The notes under the pieces: model-generated
Told to the model about the DNA's origin: nothing
Seen by the model: only the letters and a program-made list of their open reading frames with translations
Database searches by the model: none
Made by a program: the position numbers and the translations under genes
Assembly (NCBI GenBank): GCA_965200115.1
Contig: OZ241336.1
Location: 2,852,001 to 2,916,000 of the forward strand
DNA from: JAPOUP01 sp026708635
GTDB lineage: Bacteria > Pseudomonadota > Alphaproteobacteria > Rhodobacterales > Rhodobacteraceae
DNA: 64,000 nt
Reading direction: 5' to 3'
Shown here: piece by piece, positions 18,114 through 27,696 of the stretch
Position numbering within the stretch: position 1 is the first letter of the stretch
Layout of the letters: the number at the start of each line of letters is the position of its first letter

Positions 18114-19869
18114 GCTCCCGGTCGGGTCGATCTCCAGCAGTGCGAAGGCCCGGGCCTGCAGCTTGGTTGGTGTCGCCTGCGGTGGGAAGGCATGATCCGA
18201 GCGGCCGGGCAGCGTGACCTCGTTCAGCGTCAGGGTGCCGAGGTCGGCGAGCGGGGTCGTCAGGCTGTGGACGGGTCCCCCGTCGGGGGTTTTCCTCTCC
18301 GCCGCCCTGGCCTTCGCGCGCGCCGGGACCCCGGCCCTCTCCACGGGTGAGCGGCGCTGTGCCCGGGCGGCTGCCCGATCGTCGTCCTCGAAGGGGATCG
18401 GGGCGAGACGCCGGCGCATGTGCCATTCCACGTAACACGCCAGCATGCACAGGAACACGTGGGCACGGACATGGTCGGCGGAGTGGAGATGCACCGGTCG
18501 GACCCGCAGGCGCGCGGTCTTCATCGTGAGGAAGGCCCGCTCCACCCGCGCCAGGGATTTATACGCCTCCACCGCGGCGTCCGCCCGCAGGGAGGCGGCG
18601 TCCAGGCTGGTCCGGATGACATAGACGCCGTCGAGCCGGGCCTCCGCCGCGATCCTGCCGGCGTTGCGCGCCCAGTCCAGGCCGGCGTCGCGCGCATGGA
18701 CATCGAAGTGCCTGCCGACCTTGCGCCGGTTCACCTCCCGCCCCAGTATCCTGAGGGTCCGGTCGCGGTTCGCCGGCCCGGGCCCGCGTCGGGCGGCCGC
18801 CGCGGCAATGGCCTCCAGCGCCGTCTCCGTGGCCGTCAGCGGATCCTCCCGCCTGCGCGCCCGCTCCTCCCGCAACCGGGGGTTCAGGCAGACCACCAGC
18901 CGCTCGCCGGGAAAGTCCGGGCCCGTTACCTCCGCCACCGCGTCGGGAACGAGCGCCTCGGGAACCAACGGTGCCGGGCCGCCCTCCGCGCCGTCCTTCG
19001 GCAGCTTGTGGATGTCGCTCGTCTTCAGGGCCGAGATCCAGTCCGGTCCCGCCGGCGCCAGGTCGTTGCGGAGGCGCGCCGTGGTCAGCATTCCCCGGTC
19101 GCCGACGGGCGCCACGCGGCCAATCCTGAAACGCCGCCGAAGCGTGTCCACCTGAGCGGCCACCGTCGCGGGATCCGCGGTGTTGCCGGCGAAGACCTCC
19201 ACGGCCACCGGGCATCCATTGGACGCGCAGAGCAAACCATATGTGACCTGCATCCTGCCCTTCCTGCCATCCCGGTTGTGTCCAAAGGCCGCGAGCGGGC
19301 AACGGCGTCCCTCAGGATACGAGCCGCTCACGTCGTACAGAATGAGCGTATTCCCCTTTCAAATGCCGGTTGGCCAGGCTCCGTTCAATCCAGGGCTGCC
19401 GTGCCCGCAGCCAATCCAGCATGGCCAGCATCTCGTTGCCCGTCACCTCCCCAAGGCCAGGCACCGTCCCGAGGCTGGTGGATGCGGTCTCCGGGGACAG
19501 CGCCCGCGCCGTGGCCAGCCTGGACGCCGGATCAAGGATCCGCGCCACGACCGCGGCCACCGCGAGGTCGCGCATGCGATCGGCCCGGCGGCCAGGAATG
19601 CGCACCAGTCCGAGCGCCCGCAGCGTGCCCAGCACCGCCGCCACGTGCCCGTGGGGCCACGCGCGGCGGATCGCGACGGCCGCTCCGGGACCGGAGAGGA
19701 TCACCCCGCCGGCCAGGGCGGCGCGCACGGCGTCGACGAGGACGGGTGGCATCTTGGAGAGGTTGGCGAGGGTGCGTCGGCGGATACGTGCCCCGTCACG
19801 CCACGCCTCGCGCAGCAGGATGGCGGGCGGGGAGGAGCGGTTGGGGATGACATCGACGCTGAGGGCCAC
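18102..19869 (-). pseudogene. IS1634-family transposase split by a one-base frameshift
   Basis: The N-terminal part starts at a GTG at 19869 and contains RILDPASRLATARALSPETA and LARQPWIERSLANRHLKG-like helices. The C-terminal part reads NTLILYDVSGSYPEGRRCPL, RKGRMQVTYGLLCASNGCPV and AVEVFAGNTADPATV, the DDE core of IS1634 transposases, with further typical blocks such as VERAFLTMKTARLRVRPV. The two join at a GGGG run (complement of 19353-19356): one base must be skipped to read through. Members are normally one ORF, so this is probably inactivated, though a programmed shift on AAAGGGG cannot be excluded. Confidence 0.85.
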
Positions 19870-19880
19870 GGGCGCACTCT

Positions 19881-19892
19881 TTACATGGCAAC
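19881..19892. repeat. 12-bp direct repeat, right copy
   Basis: TTACATGGCAAC, identical to 18102-18113 and just outside the transposase start. It may be part of the IS end or a target duplication. Confidence 0.7.
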
Positions 19893-19958
19893 ATAAATCC
19901 AGTTATCTCCATTGCTCTATCTCAGAAATCCGACGTAAGGTCAAGGGCTTGCGCCTAT

Positions 19959-20384
19959 TCAACCCGCTTTACTCCTTGTGAAGTTCCGGTTAGTGTGCGG
20001 ATAGAACGCGTAATCCTGATGCCACTCGACCGCGGCGCCGTAACCCGCTTTCTTCATGTTCAGCTTGGTCGTGTGCAACCGCACGTTAGGACCGATCAGG
20101 TCACGCATCGGTGCCAGAACGTGATCGGAATACATGAGATCCCGCACGATCTCTGACTGCGTGTGCGGAAGCTTGATCCTCCTTAGGCGCGGTTCGTCCG
20201 GCGTATGGCTGTCCTCAAGGTCGAGCCTGCCGTCGGACTCGCCCATCGTGCGCGCGACCTCCTCGAACCGGCGGATCTCGCCTCTAATGGCTTCGATTAT
20301 GTCAGGCGGTATCCTGCCCTCAAGCACAAGATAGCCGTTCTCGGTGTAGAACGCTTTCTGGCTTGCTGTCAGGACCTCAGCCAT
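19959..20384 (-). pseudogene. Phytanoyl-CoA dioxygenase (PhyH) family, C-terminally truncated
   Basis: The 141-residue ORF begins MAEVLTASQKAFYTENGYLV and reaches the iron-binding HxD motif in VEWHQDYAFYPHTN, then ends in unrelated residues (FTRSKAG). PhyH proteins are about 270-310 residues, so the distal iron His and the 2-oxoglutarate-binding Arg are missing. The break lies next to the IS1634-like element, so loss through insertion or deletion is likely. It follows the intact PhyH gene by one base in the TRAP operon. It is almost certainly inactive as an oxygenase. Confidence 0.85.
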
Positions 20385-20385
20385 A

Positions 20386-21330
20386 TCAGGCGCAATGAGG
20401 GCTGGACCCGTCCCACCTGTGCTGCGGAATATGCGGTGATTCGGCCAGACGGCCGCGCGTTTCCTCCCACATGTCCCTCCAGGCCCGCCAGTCCTTCAGT
20501 TCGCGCGTGGGATCGCTGCGGGAACGCGCGATGAATTCCGGGAAGTGGCTTCGGCCCGTCGGTTGGCCCGTGACGCTGTAACGAAGGTCGAATGACCAGC
20601 GATAGCCGTCCGATTCGTTGGATAGGGAAGCGTGAGGCGTCATCGGGTGGAAGATCACGGCGCCCCCCGCCCTGACCGGAACCGGTACGGAACCATTGGG
20701 AACGCACCGGTCCGCGAGCGCCGTCTGGGCCCTGGGGCAATGAGGCATCATCTCGTGAAACCGGTTTTCCGCCACCTTCAGGCAGCCGTTTTCCACGGTC
20801 GCGTCGGTAATCGCCAGCCAGACCGTGACGAATTCCGTCCCGTCGGCCTCCGGGAGCGTGACGCCCTGATCCTGGTGCCAGTCGGTCGAAACGACATGGG
20901 CCCGGATTTCGTCCTTCGCCACGGCCCGTTCAGGCGGCTTGATGCGGACATGCTGGATCGGGTTCGACGTTATCTCGGGTCCGATCAGCGCCTCGACTGC
21001 ATTCAGAATGTCGCCGTCCGTAACCATGTCGAAGACGGCGGGCCCGAAATGGAACGGCGTTTGCTCCGTGATTCCGTCGAACGGAAGGCTGATGTCGAAA
21101 GGCTGGTACCAGTCGAATCCGCCTCGATACGCCACGTCGAGTTTCTCCCAGAAGCCCATTCCAGCGCGCGGCGCATCCACGAGACCCTCCGCGTACCACT
21201 GATCGAAGAGACGGTCCATGAGCCTGGCGTATTCATCGCGGACGTTCCCGAGAACCCGTTCATTCACGAGATCCTCGACAACCAGGTAGCCCCGCCGCCC
21301 GAACGTCTCGACGTCCCTATCCGTGAGCAT
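20386..21330 (-). CDS. Phytanoyl-CoA dioxygenase (PhyH) family oxygenase
   Basis: A 314-residue Fe(II)/2-oxoglutarate oxygenase. The iron ligands are His and Asp in STDWHQDQGVTLPEA and a distal His in VIFHPMTPHASLSNES; RWSFDLRYSVTG contains the Arg expected to bind 2-oxoglutarate. Such enzymes hydroxylate small metabolites; the family includes ectoine hydroxylase and phytanoyl-CoA hydroxylase. It follows dctM by 15 bp and precedes a second, truncated PhyH gene, so it is part of the TRAP-linked catabolic operon and probably acts on the imported compound or its product. Substrate unknown. Confidence 0.85.
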   Translation of the reverse strand: MLTDRDVETFGRRGYLVVEDLVNERVLGNVRDEYARLMDRLFDQWYAEGLVDAPRAGMGFWEKLDVAYRGGFDWYQPFDISLPFDGITEQTPFHFGPAVFDMVTDGDILNAVEALIGPEITSNPIQHVRIKPPERAVAKDEIRAHVVSTDWHQDQGVTLPEADGTEFVTVWLAITDATVENGCLKVAENRFHEMMPHCPRAQTALADRCVPNGSVPVPVRAGGAVIFHPMTPHASLSNESDGYRWSFDLRYSVTGQPTGRSHFPEFIARSRSDPTRELKDWRAWRDMWEETRGRLAESPHIPQHRWDGSSPHCA

Positions 21331-21345
21331 CGGCCCCTCCGCCGT

Positions 21346-22971
21346 TTACAGAAGAAGCGTAACGATGCCCGGCCACACGAGCAACACCGAAAGAGCCAGA
21401 AGCTGCACGCATATGAACGGCAGAAAGCCCCGGAAGATGTCCGTCAGCGAAATATGCGGCGGCGCGACCGACTTCAGGTAGAAGGCCGCCGGGCCAAATG
21501 GGGGTGACAGAAAACTGACCTGCATGTTCATGCAAAACAGCACGCCGAACCAGATGGATACGTATTGCGGATCGAGCTGCCCGATGAAGCCGATCTCCTC
21601 GATCGGCAGCTTCCTAACGATCGGCAGGAACACCGGAATGATCAGCAGGACGATGCCCACCCAGTCCATGAAGGCCCCCATGAATAGCAGGATCAGCATC
21701 ATGCTAAGCAGCACGAGCATGGTCGGCATCTCGCTTCCGACGATGATGTTCGCGATGTAGCTTGGACCGCCCGCCAGGGTGTATGCGCCGGCAAGCGCCG
21801 CCGCCCCGATGGTGACCCAGATGATCGTTCCGGTCGACCGCAATGTCCGCATCAGACTGTCCCAGACCAATCCGACCGACGCCTCGCCCCGCAGCAACGC
21901 GATGACGAAAACCGCGAGAGCGCCCATCCCCGCCGCCTCGGTGATTCCGGTCACCCCGCCATAGATCGAGCCCAGAACGACCCCGATGACCGTGAAGGGC
22001 GGCACGAGGCCCTTGCCATGCTCCCAGCCCCTGGCGCTCCGCTCGCGTCCGAATGCGAACAGCGCCAGAAGGCTGCCTATAGCGACGGCGGCCGCGACAT
22101 ATGGAATATGGTGCGGCATGCCCCAGACGATCGGATCCTCGCCCGCCTCCAGGACGTTCTGGCCCGTAACCGTGAAGTAGAGCACCCGCACGAGGAGCAG
22201 TGCCGCGAAACCGGCCAGCAGGATTGACAGGAAAGCGCCGAACATGGCGAGCTTTTCGACGCCCGGAACGTCATCCCCGAGCCGCTCCGGCAACGGTGCC
22301 AGAGACGGATTGAGGTTCACGCGCGCGAGGATGTAGATGATGATGAAGCTCGCCAGCATCAAGCCGGGAACAAAGGCTCCGGAGAACAGCGACTTGATCG
22401 ACGTCTCGGTGATCAGCCCGTAGATGATCAGCACGATCGACGGCGGAATCATGGTGCCGAGACTGCCGCTGGCGCAGATCGTCCCGATCGCCAGGTTCTG
22501 GTCATATCCCAGCCGTAGCATCTGCGGGAGCGCGATAAGGCCGAGAAGCACGACCTCACCGCCGATGATTCCCGACATGGCCGCCATGATCACCGCCATG
22601 AGCGAGGTCACGACCGCAACGCCGCCACGAACGTTCGAAAGCCAGTAGTCAAGGGATTCATACATCGCTTTGGCGATACCCGAGCGTTCCAGAAGAGCCG
22701 CCATGAAGATGAACAGCGGCACCGACAAAAGGACGTACTCCGTCATCAGGTCGAAGATTTTCTGGGTCAGGATATATAGCGGCCCGGTTCCCGGATTCTT
22801 TGTCAGAAGCCCTTCGCCGAAGCTCAGCGGATTCGTCAGCAGGGTCGGCTCGAACTTCATGATCAGGACCAGCGCCGCGAGACAACCCGACGCGAGACCG
22901 AGCGGCATCCCGATGGCGAGAAGAATGATGAGGCCCAGGATCAGGACCAACGAAATCGTTCCGACGTCCAT
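21346..22971 (-). CDS. dctM: TRAP transporter large permease (DctM)
   Basis: A 541-residue, very hydrophobic protein. TRAP large-subunit blocks are visible: IGMPLGLASGCLAALVL, IGGEVVLLGLIALPQMLRLGYDQNLAIGTICASGSLGTMIPPS in part, VTGITEAAGMGALAVFVIAL and FMGAFMDWVGIVLLIIPVFLP. It is about 110 residues longer than the usual DctM, with extra hydrophilic and membrane sequence in the middle (about residues 220-330), a form seen in larger TRAP permeases. It carries solute and Na+ inward with DctQ and DctP. Its start overlaps the dctQ stop by one base (TGATG). Confidence 0.95.
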   Translation of the reverse strand: MDVGTISLVLILGLIILLAIGMPLGLASGCLAALVLIMKFEPTLLTNPLSFGEGLLTKNPGTGPLYILTQKIFDLMTEYVLLSVPLFIFMAALLERSGIAKAMYESLDYWLSNVRGGVAVVTSLMAVIMAAMSGIIGGEVVLLGLIALPQMLRLGYDQNLAIGTICASGSLGTMIPPSIVLIIYGLITETSIKSLFSGAFVPGLMLASFIIIYILARVNLNPSLAPLPERLGDDVPGVEKLAMFGAFLSILLAGFAALLLVRVLYFTVTGQNVLEAGEDPIVWGMPHHIPYVAAAVAIGSLLALFAFGRERSARGWEHGKGLVPPFTVIGVVLGSIYGGVTGITEAAGMGALAVFVIALLRGEASVGLVWDSLMRTLRSTGTIIWVTIGAAALAGAYTLAGGPSYIANIIVGSEMPTMLVLLSMMLILLFMGAFMDWVGIVLLIIPVFLPIVRKLPIEEIGFIGQLDPQYVSIWFGVLFCMNMQVSFLSPPFGPAAFYLKSVAPPHISLTDIFRGFLPFICVQLLALSVLLVWPGIVTLLL

Positions 22972-23819
22972 CAGCGGTCTCCCACGGTGCGCTTGATCGC
23001 CTCGATTTCGTCGCCGTCTATGTCATCCGCCGCTGTATGGATCTCGGGTTCGAGATTCCAGTCCGATATCACGTTCAGTACGGCCTGGATGGCGACCAGC
23101 ACGATGATGATCAGAACCGCGGGCTGGATCGTCGCCGGAATCGGCGGATCGAACGCCGTACCGAACATTTCCCAATTGTAGAACTTGATGACGAAGACCT
23201 GCCTGTAGCTGCCGAAAACCAGGAAGAACGCGAAGAGCACGAAGAGCGCCGTCCAGAGGACGTCGAAGGCGCGCTGCAGCGGACGGGACACGGCGTCATA
23301 GAGCAGGAAGATGCGGATATGGCTGCGCTGCTGCATGCCGTAAAAGCCCGAGCACAGGAACACGAACCCCCCGATCCATAGCGTCAGCTCGTTGGCCCAC
23401 AGGGTCGGTGCCTCGAGCGCGTAGCGGAGAAACACCTCGTAGAGCATAACGCATGTCATCGAGATAATCAGCATCATGGTCACGCGCCCTATGAAAAGCG
23501 CGACCCGGTCAACGGACCTCCAGTGCCGGAATTCCATTTGCGCCACCCGCACGCTGGACATGCCGATGATCAGGAAGACGGGAATCAGGCCAAGCGCCAG
23601 CCAGTCGACGATGTCCGCGACGCCGCCGAACAGGCCCGGAAGACCCGGCGTGACGTCTTTCGACTCGTGAATCGCCGTGACCTGCGCAAGCGTTGAAGGG
23701 TTTTCGTGCGGTGCCAGCGTGAGAATATACGCCGGGATGTGCCAGATGGCCCAGCTCGCGCAGACGACAAAGAAGAACGGTATCACCCACTCGATGAGAC
23801 TTCCCGTCTCGTCTTTCAC
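22971..23819 (-). CDS. dctQ: TRAP transporter small permease (DctQ)
   Basis: A 282-residue membrane protein. The core has VDRVALFIGRVTMMLIISMT, LYEVFLRYALEAPTLWANEL and the typical GGFVFLCSGFYGMQQRSHIR segment of DctQ. It is longer than the common 160-200 residues because of an N-terminal extension with two extra hydrophobic segments. DctQ pairs with DctM and helps dock the solute-bound DctP. It lies 12 bp after the enolase-superfamily gene and overlaps dctM by one base, consistent with one mRNA from dctP through the PhyH genes. Confidence 0.92.
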   Translation of the reverse strand: MKDETGSLIEWVIPFFFVVCASWAIWHIPAYILTLAPHENPSTLAQVTAIHESKDVTPGLPGLFGGVADIVDWLALGLIPVFLIIGMSSVRVAQMEFRHWRSVDRVALFIGRVTMMLIISMTCVMLYEVFLRYALEAPTLWANELTLWIGGFVFLCSGFYGMQQRSHIRIFLLYDAVSRPLQRAFDVLWTALFVLFAFFLVFGSYRQVFVIKFYNWEMFGTAFDPPIPATIQPAVLIIIVLVAIQAVLNVISDWNLEPEIHTAADDIDGDEIEAIKRTVGDR

Positions 23820-23831
23820 GACGCCCTCCCC

Positions 23832-24998
23832 TCAAGCCATCTCGTATCGGCGGATAAAATCCCGATCGGGCGAGACACCCAAACCCGGCGCGGTCGGGAT
23901 TGCAACCCTCCCACCGTTCCTCTTGACATGGCCCTGTATGTCGAGTGGCTCAACGAGCAGACCGTCACGGAAGACGTTTTCGGTCGTGTCAAACTCCAGC
24001 ATCGGTTCCCATGGGTTCAGGCCTCCGGGCAGCGTCGGCATCGCGGCCAGAAGATGCAGGTTGGTGGCGACGGCGACCGCCGACCCCCAGACATGATTGA
24101 CGACCGGAGTGTGATGCGCGTGGCACAGCGCCAGGACCCGAAGATACTCGCTGATGCCGCCAAGCGCGCAGACCTCGGGCTGGGCGATGTCGAGACCCCT
24201 GTTTTCGAGGATGGCGCGCCAGCCCCAGCGATTGAACTCGGTCTCCCCGCCGGCGATGTTGATCCTGAGACCCGCGCGTAGCTCGCGGTAGCCATCGAGA
24301 TCCTCCGGCGCCACGGGTTCCTCGAACCAATATGCGCCGAGTTCCTCCAGCGCGCGGCCCACGTAGAAGGCATCGCCGGTCGTGTAGCAGTGGTTTGCGT
24401 CCGCCATGAAGCGGAAATCTGCGCCAACCCCCCTTCGCACGGCCTCCGCGAGGCGGACGTCATCCTCCCGTCCAAGCCCTAGCTTCATCTTGGCCGCGAC
24501 GAATCCCGCTTCCCTGACGGCGGCGGCCTCGTCCCGGAATCGCGCCGCCAGTTCGGAGACTCGCTCGGGTCGCAGCATCATACCGTAGCCGTAGACCGGC
24601 ACGTCATTTCTGTGGGCGCCGCCGATCAACTTATGAAGCGGCAGTCCCGCCACCTTGCCGGAGATGTCCCATAGAGCGATGTCCACTCCCGAAAGGGCCT
24701 GGAGCGGCATTCCCTTACGCCCATGATCTCGGAGGAGGTTGTAAACCCTGTGCCAGATCACGTCGCGGTCAAGCGGGTCGGCGCCCAGTACCATCGGCTG
24801 GATAACGCCTTCGACGATACCCTTGTTGGCCACCGCCACCGCACCGGGCCCGAAACACTCGCCCCAGCCGGTGACACCCTCGTCCGTCTCGACTTCGACG
24901 AGATGCGCCGTGCGCCGACGGTAATACTGTTGCGAGTAACCGAGCGTCTCGGGCATGTCGCAGGACAGTACATGGCTCGCGATGCGGGTGATTTTCAT
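23832..24998 (-). CDS. Enolase-superfamily dehydratase (mandelate racemase/muconate lactonizing type)
   Basis: Start chosen at the ATG at 24998 (388 residues, MKITRIASHVLSCDMPE); the longer frame is the shadow of dctP. The capping domain is followed by a barrel with KxK (Lys170, Lys172 in AAKMKLG), metal ligands Asp200 (MADANH), Glu226 (FEEP) and Glu252 (GGE), and His302 (NHVWGS). The partner of His302, normally Asp in QPD, is Glu275 (QPE). The family abstracts the proton alpha to a carboxylate, usually to dehydrate sugar acids or racemise. Placed between dctP and dctQ, it almost certainly acts on the imported acid. The exact substrate cannot be read from sequence. Confidence 0.92.
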   Translation of the reverse strand: MKITRIASHVLSCDMPETLGYSQQYYRRRTAHLVEVETDEGVTGWGECFGPGAVAVANKGIVEGVIQPMVLGADPLDRDVIWHRVYNLLRDHGRKGMPLQALSGVDIALWDISGKVAGLPLHKLIGGAHRNDVPVYGYGMMLRPERVSELAARFRDEAAAVREAGFVAAKMKLGLGREDDVRLAEAVRRGVGADFRFMADANHCYTTGDAFYVGRALEELGAYWFEEPVAPEDLDGYRELRAGLRINIAGGETEFNRWGWRAILENRGLDIAQPEVCALGGISEYLRVLALCHAHHTPVVNHVWGSAVAVATNLHLLAAMPTLPGGLNPWEPMLEFDTTENVFRDGLLVEPLDIQGHVKRNGGRVAIPTAPGLGVSPDRDFIRRYEMA

Positions 24999-25069
24999 TG
25001 GATCCCGGAAGCGTCGCGGCAGGGCCCGCGGGAGGCCCTGCCGCCAGTCATTGCCGAGGCGCCGACCGG

Positions 25070-26086
25070 TTACTGCATCGCGCCGATGCCGACCAGGAAA
25101 TCGATATGGCTTTGCAGGAGCGCCTTGGCCTCGGGAGTCGTTGCGAACTCCTCCCAGCCCGCCTTTACGGCGACGCGGAACTTCGCGAGCTCCTCCGGCG
25201 ACCATTCGTAGAGGTTTACGCCCTGATCGCGCAGCAAGACCGCGTTCTGCGCGTTCTTGACCTCGTTGATCGACGCGTTGTGCATCGCCAGCGCGTCCAT
25301 GGCGACGATCATGATGCGCTTGTGATGCTCCGGCATCGCGTCCCAGACATCCTTGCGGCATGCCAGGTGGTCCGCCGGCATCGAGTGGAAGCCGGGAAAA
25401 TTGGTGTGCTTCGCGATGTCGTACAGGCCCAGGCCAATGTTATTGGTCAGGTTCGCCGCGTCCGCGCCGTCGATGATGCCCGTCTCGAGAGCGGTGAAGA
25501 TCTCGTTGAAATCCATAACGATTGGCGAGGCCCCGAGATTGGAGAACACCTTGGTCGCGAGACCGGGAGGCGAACGGAACTTCCAGTCCTTGAAGTCGTC
25601 GACGCCGCGGATCGGGCGGGTTGACGAGAGCGACTCGGGACCCGGAATCCACCAGCCCACGAACTCCATGTTGTGCTCGTTGTACAGCTCGTTAACGGCC
25701 TCCCGTCCGCCCGCATGAAGAAGCCAGGCCATCTGCTGATAGGGATTGGTGTAACCGCCCATGAGATCGCCGGTGAACTGGAACGCGGGATTCTTGCCGG
25801 TCTGGTACGCACCGCCGGTCATATCACAATCGAGAATCCCGGTCGCGGCGGCGTCGAAGGTTTCGGCCGATTTCACGACGGACGAGGCGTAGAACATCTC
25901 GACCTCGATCTCGCCGTTTGACATGGCAGTGATGTCATCGACGTACTTTTCGGCCATCTGACCCGAAAGGGTCTCCTGGCTGAAGTGCGTCTGGATCCTA
26001 AGCGTGGTCTGGGCTGGTGCCGCGACGGCGCCGATCGCGAGCGCGATAACCGACCCGGAAAGGATCTTGGCCTTGGTAAGGTTCAT
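25070..26086 (-). CDS. dctP: TRAP transporter solute-binding protein (DctP)
   Basis: The ATG at 26086 is preferred (338 residues): it has AGGA upstream and begins with a signal peptide (MNLTKAKILSGSVIALAIGA, cleavage near APAQ-T). Typical DctP features follow: the domain-joining segment around DDFKDWKFRSPPGLATKVF, GASPIVMDFNEIFTALETGI and GADAANLTNN. The protein binds an organic acid in the periplasm and hands it to DctQM. DctP tends to be the first gene of such operons, and here it is followed by the enolase-superfamily gene (71 bp), dctQ and dctM. Confidence 0.95.
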   Translation of the reverse strand: MNLTKAKILSGSVIALAIGAVAAPAQTTLRIQTHFSQETLSGQMAEKYVDDITAMSNGEIEVEMFYASSVVKSAETFDAAATGILDCDMTGGAYQTGKNPAFQFTGDLMGGYTNPYQQMAWLLHAGGREAVNELYNEHNMEFVGWWIPGPESLSSTRPIRGVDDFKDWKFRSPPGLATKVFSNLGASPIVMDFNEIFTALETGIIDGADAANLTNNIGLGLYDIAKHTNFPGFHSMPADHLACRKDVWDAMPEHHKRIMIVAMDALAMHNASINEVKNAQNAVLLRDQGVNLYEWSPEELAKFRVAVKAGWEEFATTPEAKALLQSHIDFLVGIGAMQ

Positions 26087-26571
26087 TTTCAGGATTCCTC
26101 CCTTGAGTTTCTCACCCGGACATTCGCCAGCCCTGTCTCGCCGGTAAAACGCCCGAGTATGGAGTGTGATGCCCATAACGGCGGGATACTCGTAAAAACA
26201 CACGCGAGTCCGCAACCTATCGTCCCGTTCCGCCGCCGTCCATAACAAGAATTTCCCGTCGATGCGGTCGAAAGCCCGAAACGCGAGGAAGGCCAATCGG
26301 CCCGGCGAATTCCTCCGGCTTTCCCCGACGTCCCTGAGCGCACAGGGTTTTGCCCGTCACGTTGGTGCCCTAGCCCATCCACTCGCCCGCCAGCGTCCCG
26401 GTCAGCCGGCCGGGCCGGCCCTTGACGGCAGGATGTCCCGGCAATGCGGTCCCGGCCTGAAACGCAATCGGCGGTGCCGCCGGCTTCACTGACCGGGATC
26501 GACCGAGCGGGAGGACTTACCTCCATAATCTCGTCCGGCCACTCGTCGGAATGCCGCTGTGACCGCCTTCC
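26087..26571. other. Intergenic region upstream of dctP
   Basis: About 485 bp between the second enolase-superfamily gene and dctP, both on the minus strand. No protein or RNA gene is recognised. It should contain the promoter of the dctP operon; I see no clear -35/-10 pair or operator. Confidence 0.5.
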
Positions 26572-27696
26572 TCATATCGCCCCGTTCGTCCCCGAGGGCC
26601 GGCCCGCGGCGGCATGCGCGGCGTCAAGCATCGCCCAGTCGAAGGAAACGCCGATGCCCGGTTCGTCCGGAGCGACGGCGTGGTAATCTTCCATGACGAG
26701 CGGGCGGTGCGTGTATTGATCTATCGGAAAGCTGTGCACTTCGAGCCAGCCCGCGTTTGGACTGGCCGACACAAGGCTAACGTGAAGTTCCTGCATTCCA
26801 TGGCTGCAGATCGGAATTCCATGCCGTTCGCTCATTTCCGCGACCCGCAGCCAGCCGGTAATGCCGCCGCAATTGGACGCGTCCGGCTGGATGTAGCTCA
26901 ATGCGGCGTCATTGAAGGCGCGCTCGAACTCGTGAACCGTGTGAAGGTTTTCGCCCATCGCCAGCGGCACGCCCGTTTCCTCCGCGATCCGGGCATATCC
27001 AGCATAGTCATCGGGAATGACCGGCTCCTCGAACCAAAGGATGTCATGCTCGGCAAACGAACGCGCGGCCACGATCGCCTCAGGAACGGAGAGCGCGAAA
27101 TTGGCGTCCACCATCAACGCTCGGTCTGGCCCCAGCACATCCCTGACGGCGCGGACACGAGCGAGATCAGTCGACAGTTCGGGCTGACCCACCTTGATCT
27201 TCACGGCATTGAATCCCGCGTCGATGAAACCCTCGGTCTGTCGAACGAGCCGTTCGAGCGGGAAATTCAGGTCGATACCTCCGCGATAGGCCCTGCAGCG
27301 GTCTCCCGCACCCCCGGCAACGCGCCAGAGCGGCATTCCGGCCGTCTTGCAGCGAATGTCCCAAAGCGCGATATCAACCGTGGAAATGGCGAACGACGCG
27401 ACGCCTCCCCGGGCCACATAGTGAACATGCCACTGCATGTCGTCGTGGAGAGTCTCGACCTCGTCGGCCTCCCTGCCGATCAGGAAGGGTACCAGGTCGT
27501 GCTCGATCATCGCCGCGATGGCGATCCCGCCCCGACCGCCCGTGTAGGTATATCCCGTCCCTTCCCGTCCGTCTTCGGTGCGGACAGTGGCCGTAACGAG
27601 TTCGAACTCGGTGTGGGTGCCATGCCTTGCGTCCGCCAGCGCTTCGGCAAGGGGGAGGGCAAAGCGCCGAACGGATATCTCCGAGATCATCGACAT
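26572..27696 (-). CDS. Enolase-superfamily dehydratase, second paralogue
   Basis: From the ATG at 27696 (374 residues; another ATG two codons later is possible). Catalytic positions are KxK (Lys166, Lys168 in AVKIKVG), Asp197 (MVDANF), Glu223/224 (FEEP), Glu249 (GEN), and the His299-Asp272 dyad (SHGMQE, QPDAS) spaced 27 residues apart as in mandelate racemase. It is only distantly similar to the other family member in this locus. It resembles galactarate/talarate-type sugar-acid dehydratases, but substrate is not assigned. It is divergent from the dehydrogenase gene, sharing a 396-bp intergenic region. Confidence 0.9.
   Translation of the reverse strand: MSMISEISVRRFALPLAEALADARHGTHTEFELVTATVRTEDGREGTGYTYTGGRGGIAIAAMIEHDLVPFLIGREADEVETLHDDMQWHVHYVARGGVASFAISTVDIALWDIRCKTAGMPLWRVAGGAGDRCRAYRGGIDLNFPLERLVRQTEGFIDAGFNAVKIKVGQPELSTDLARVRAVRDVLGPDRALMVDANFALSVPEAIVAARSFAEHDILWFEEPVIPDDYAGYARIAEETGVPLAMGENLHTVHEFERAFNDAALSYIQPDASNCGGITGWLRVAEMSERHGIPICSHGMQELHVSLVSASPNAGWLEVHSFPIDQYTHRPLVMEDYHAVAPDEPGIGVSFDWAMLDAAHAAAGRPSGTNGAI

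Larger units (their letters stand above)
18055..19895 (-). mobile_element. IS1634-like insertion sequence
   Basis: Contains one transposase in two frames (see pseudogene). The outer ends are only partly matched: GATGTAAGGG at the left edge near 18055 and, inverted at the right, CCATGTAAAG near 19881-19888 share ATGTAARRG. It sits between an IS5 remnant and a truncated PhyH gene, implying that it or a related insertion deleted flanking DNA. Exact borders are uncertain. Confidence 0.7.

Noticed and set aside
18420..19850. 476-residue plus-strand ORF
   Set aside because: Antisense to the IS1634-like transposase and made of low-complexity Arg/Pro/Gly sequence.
25000..25361. N-terminal extension of the enolase-superfamily gene
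   Set aside because: This part of the frame overlaps dctP and is Arg/Gly-rich shadow sequence; the family N-terminus begins exactly at the ATG at 24998.
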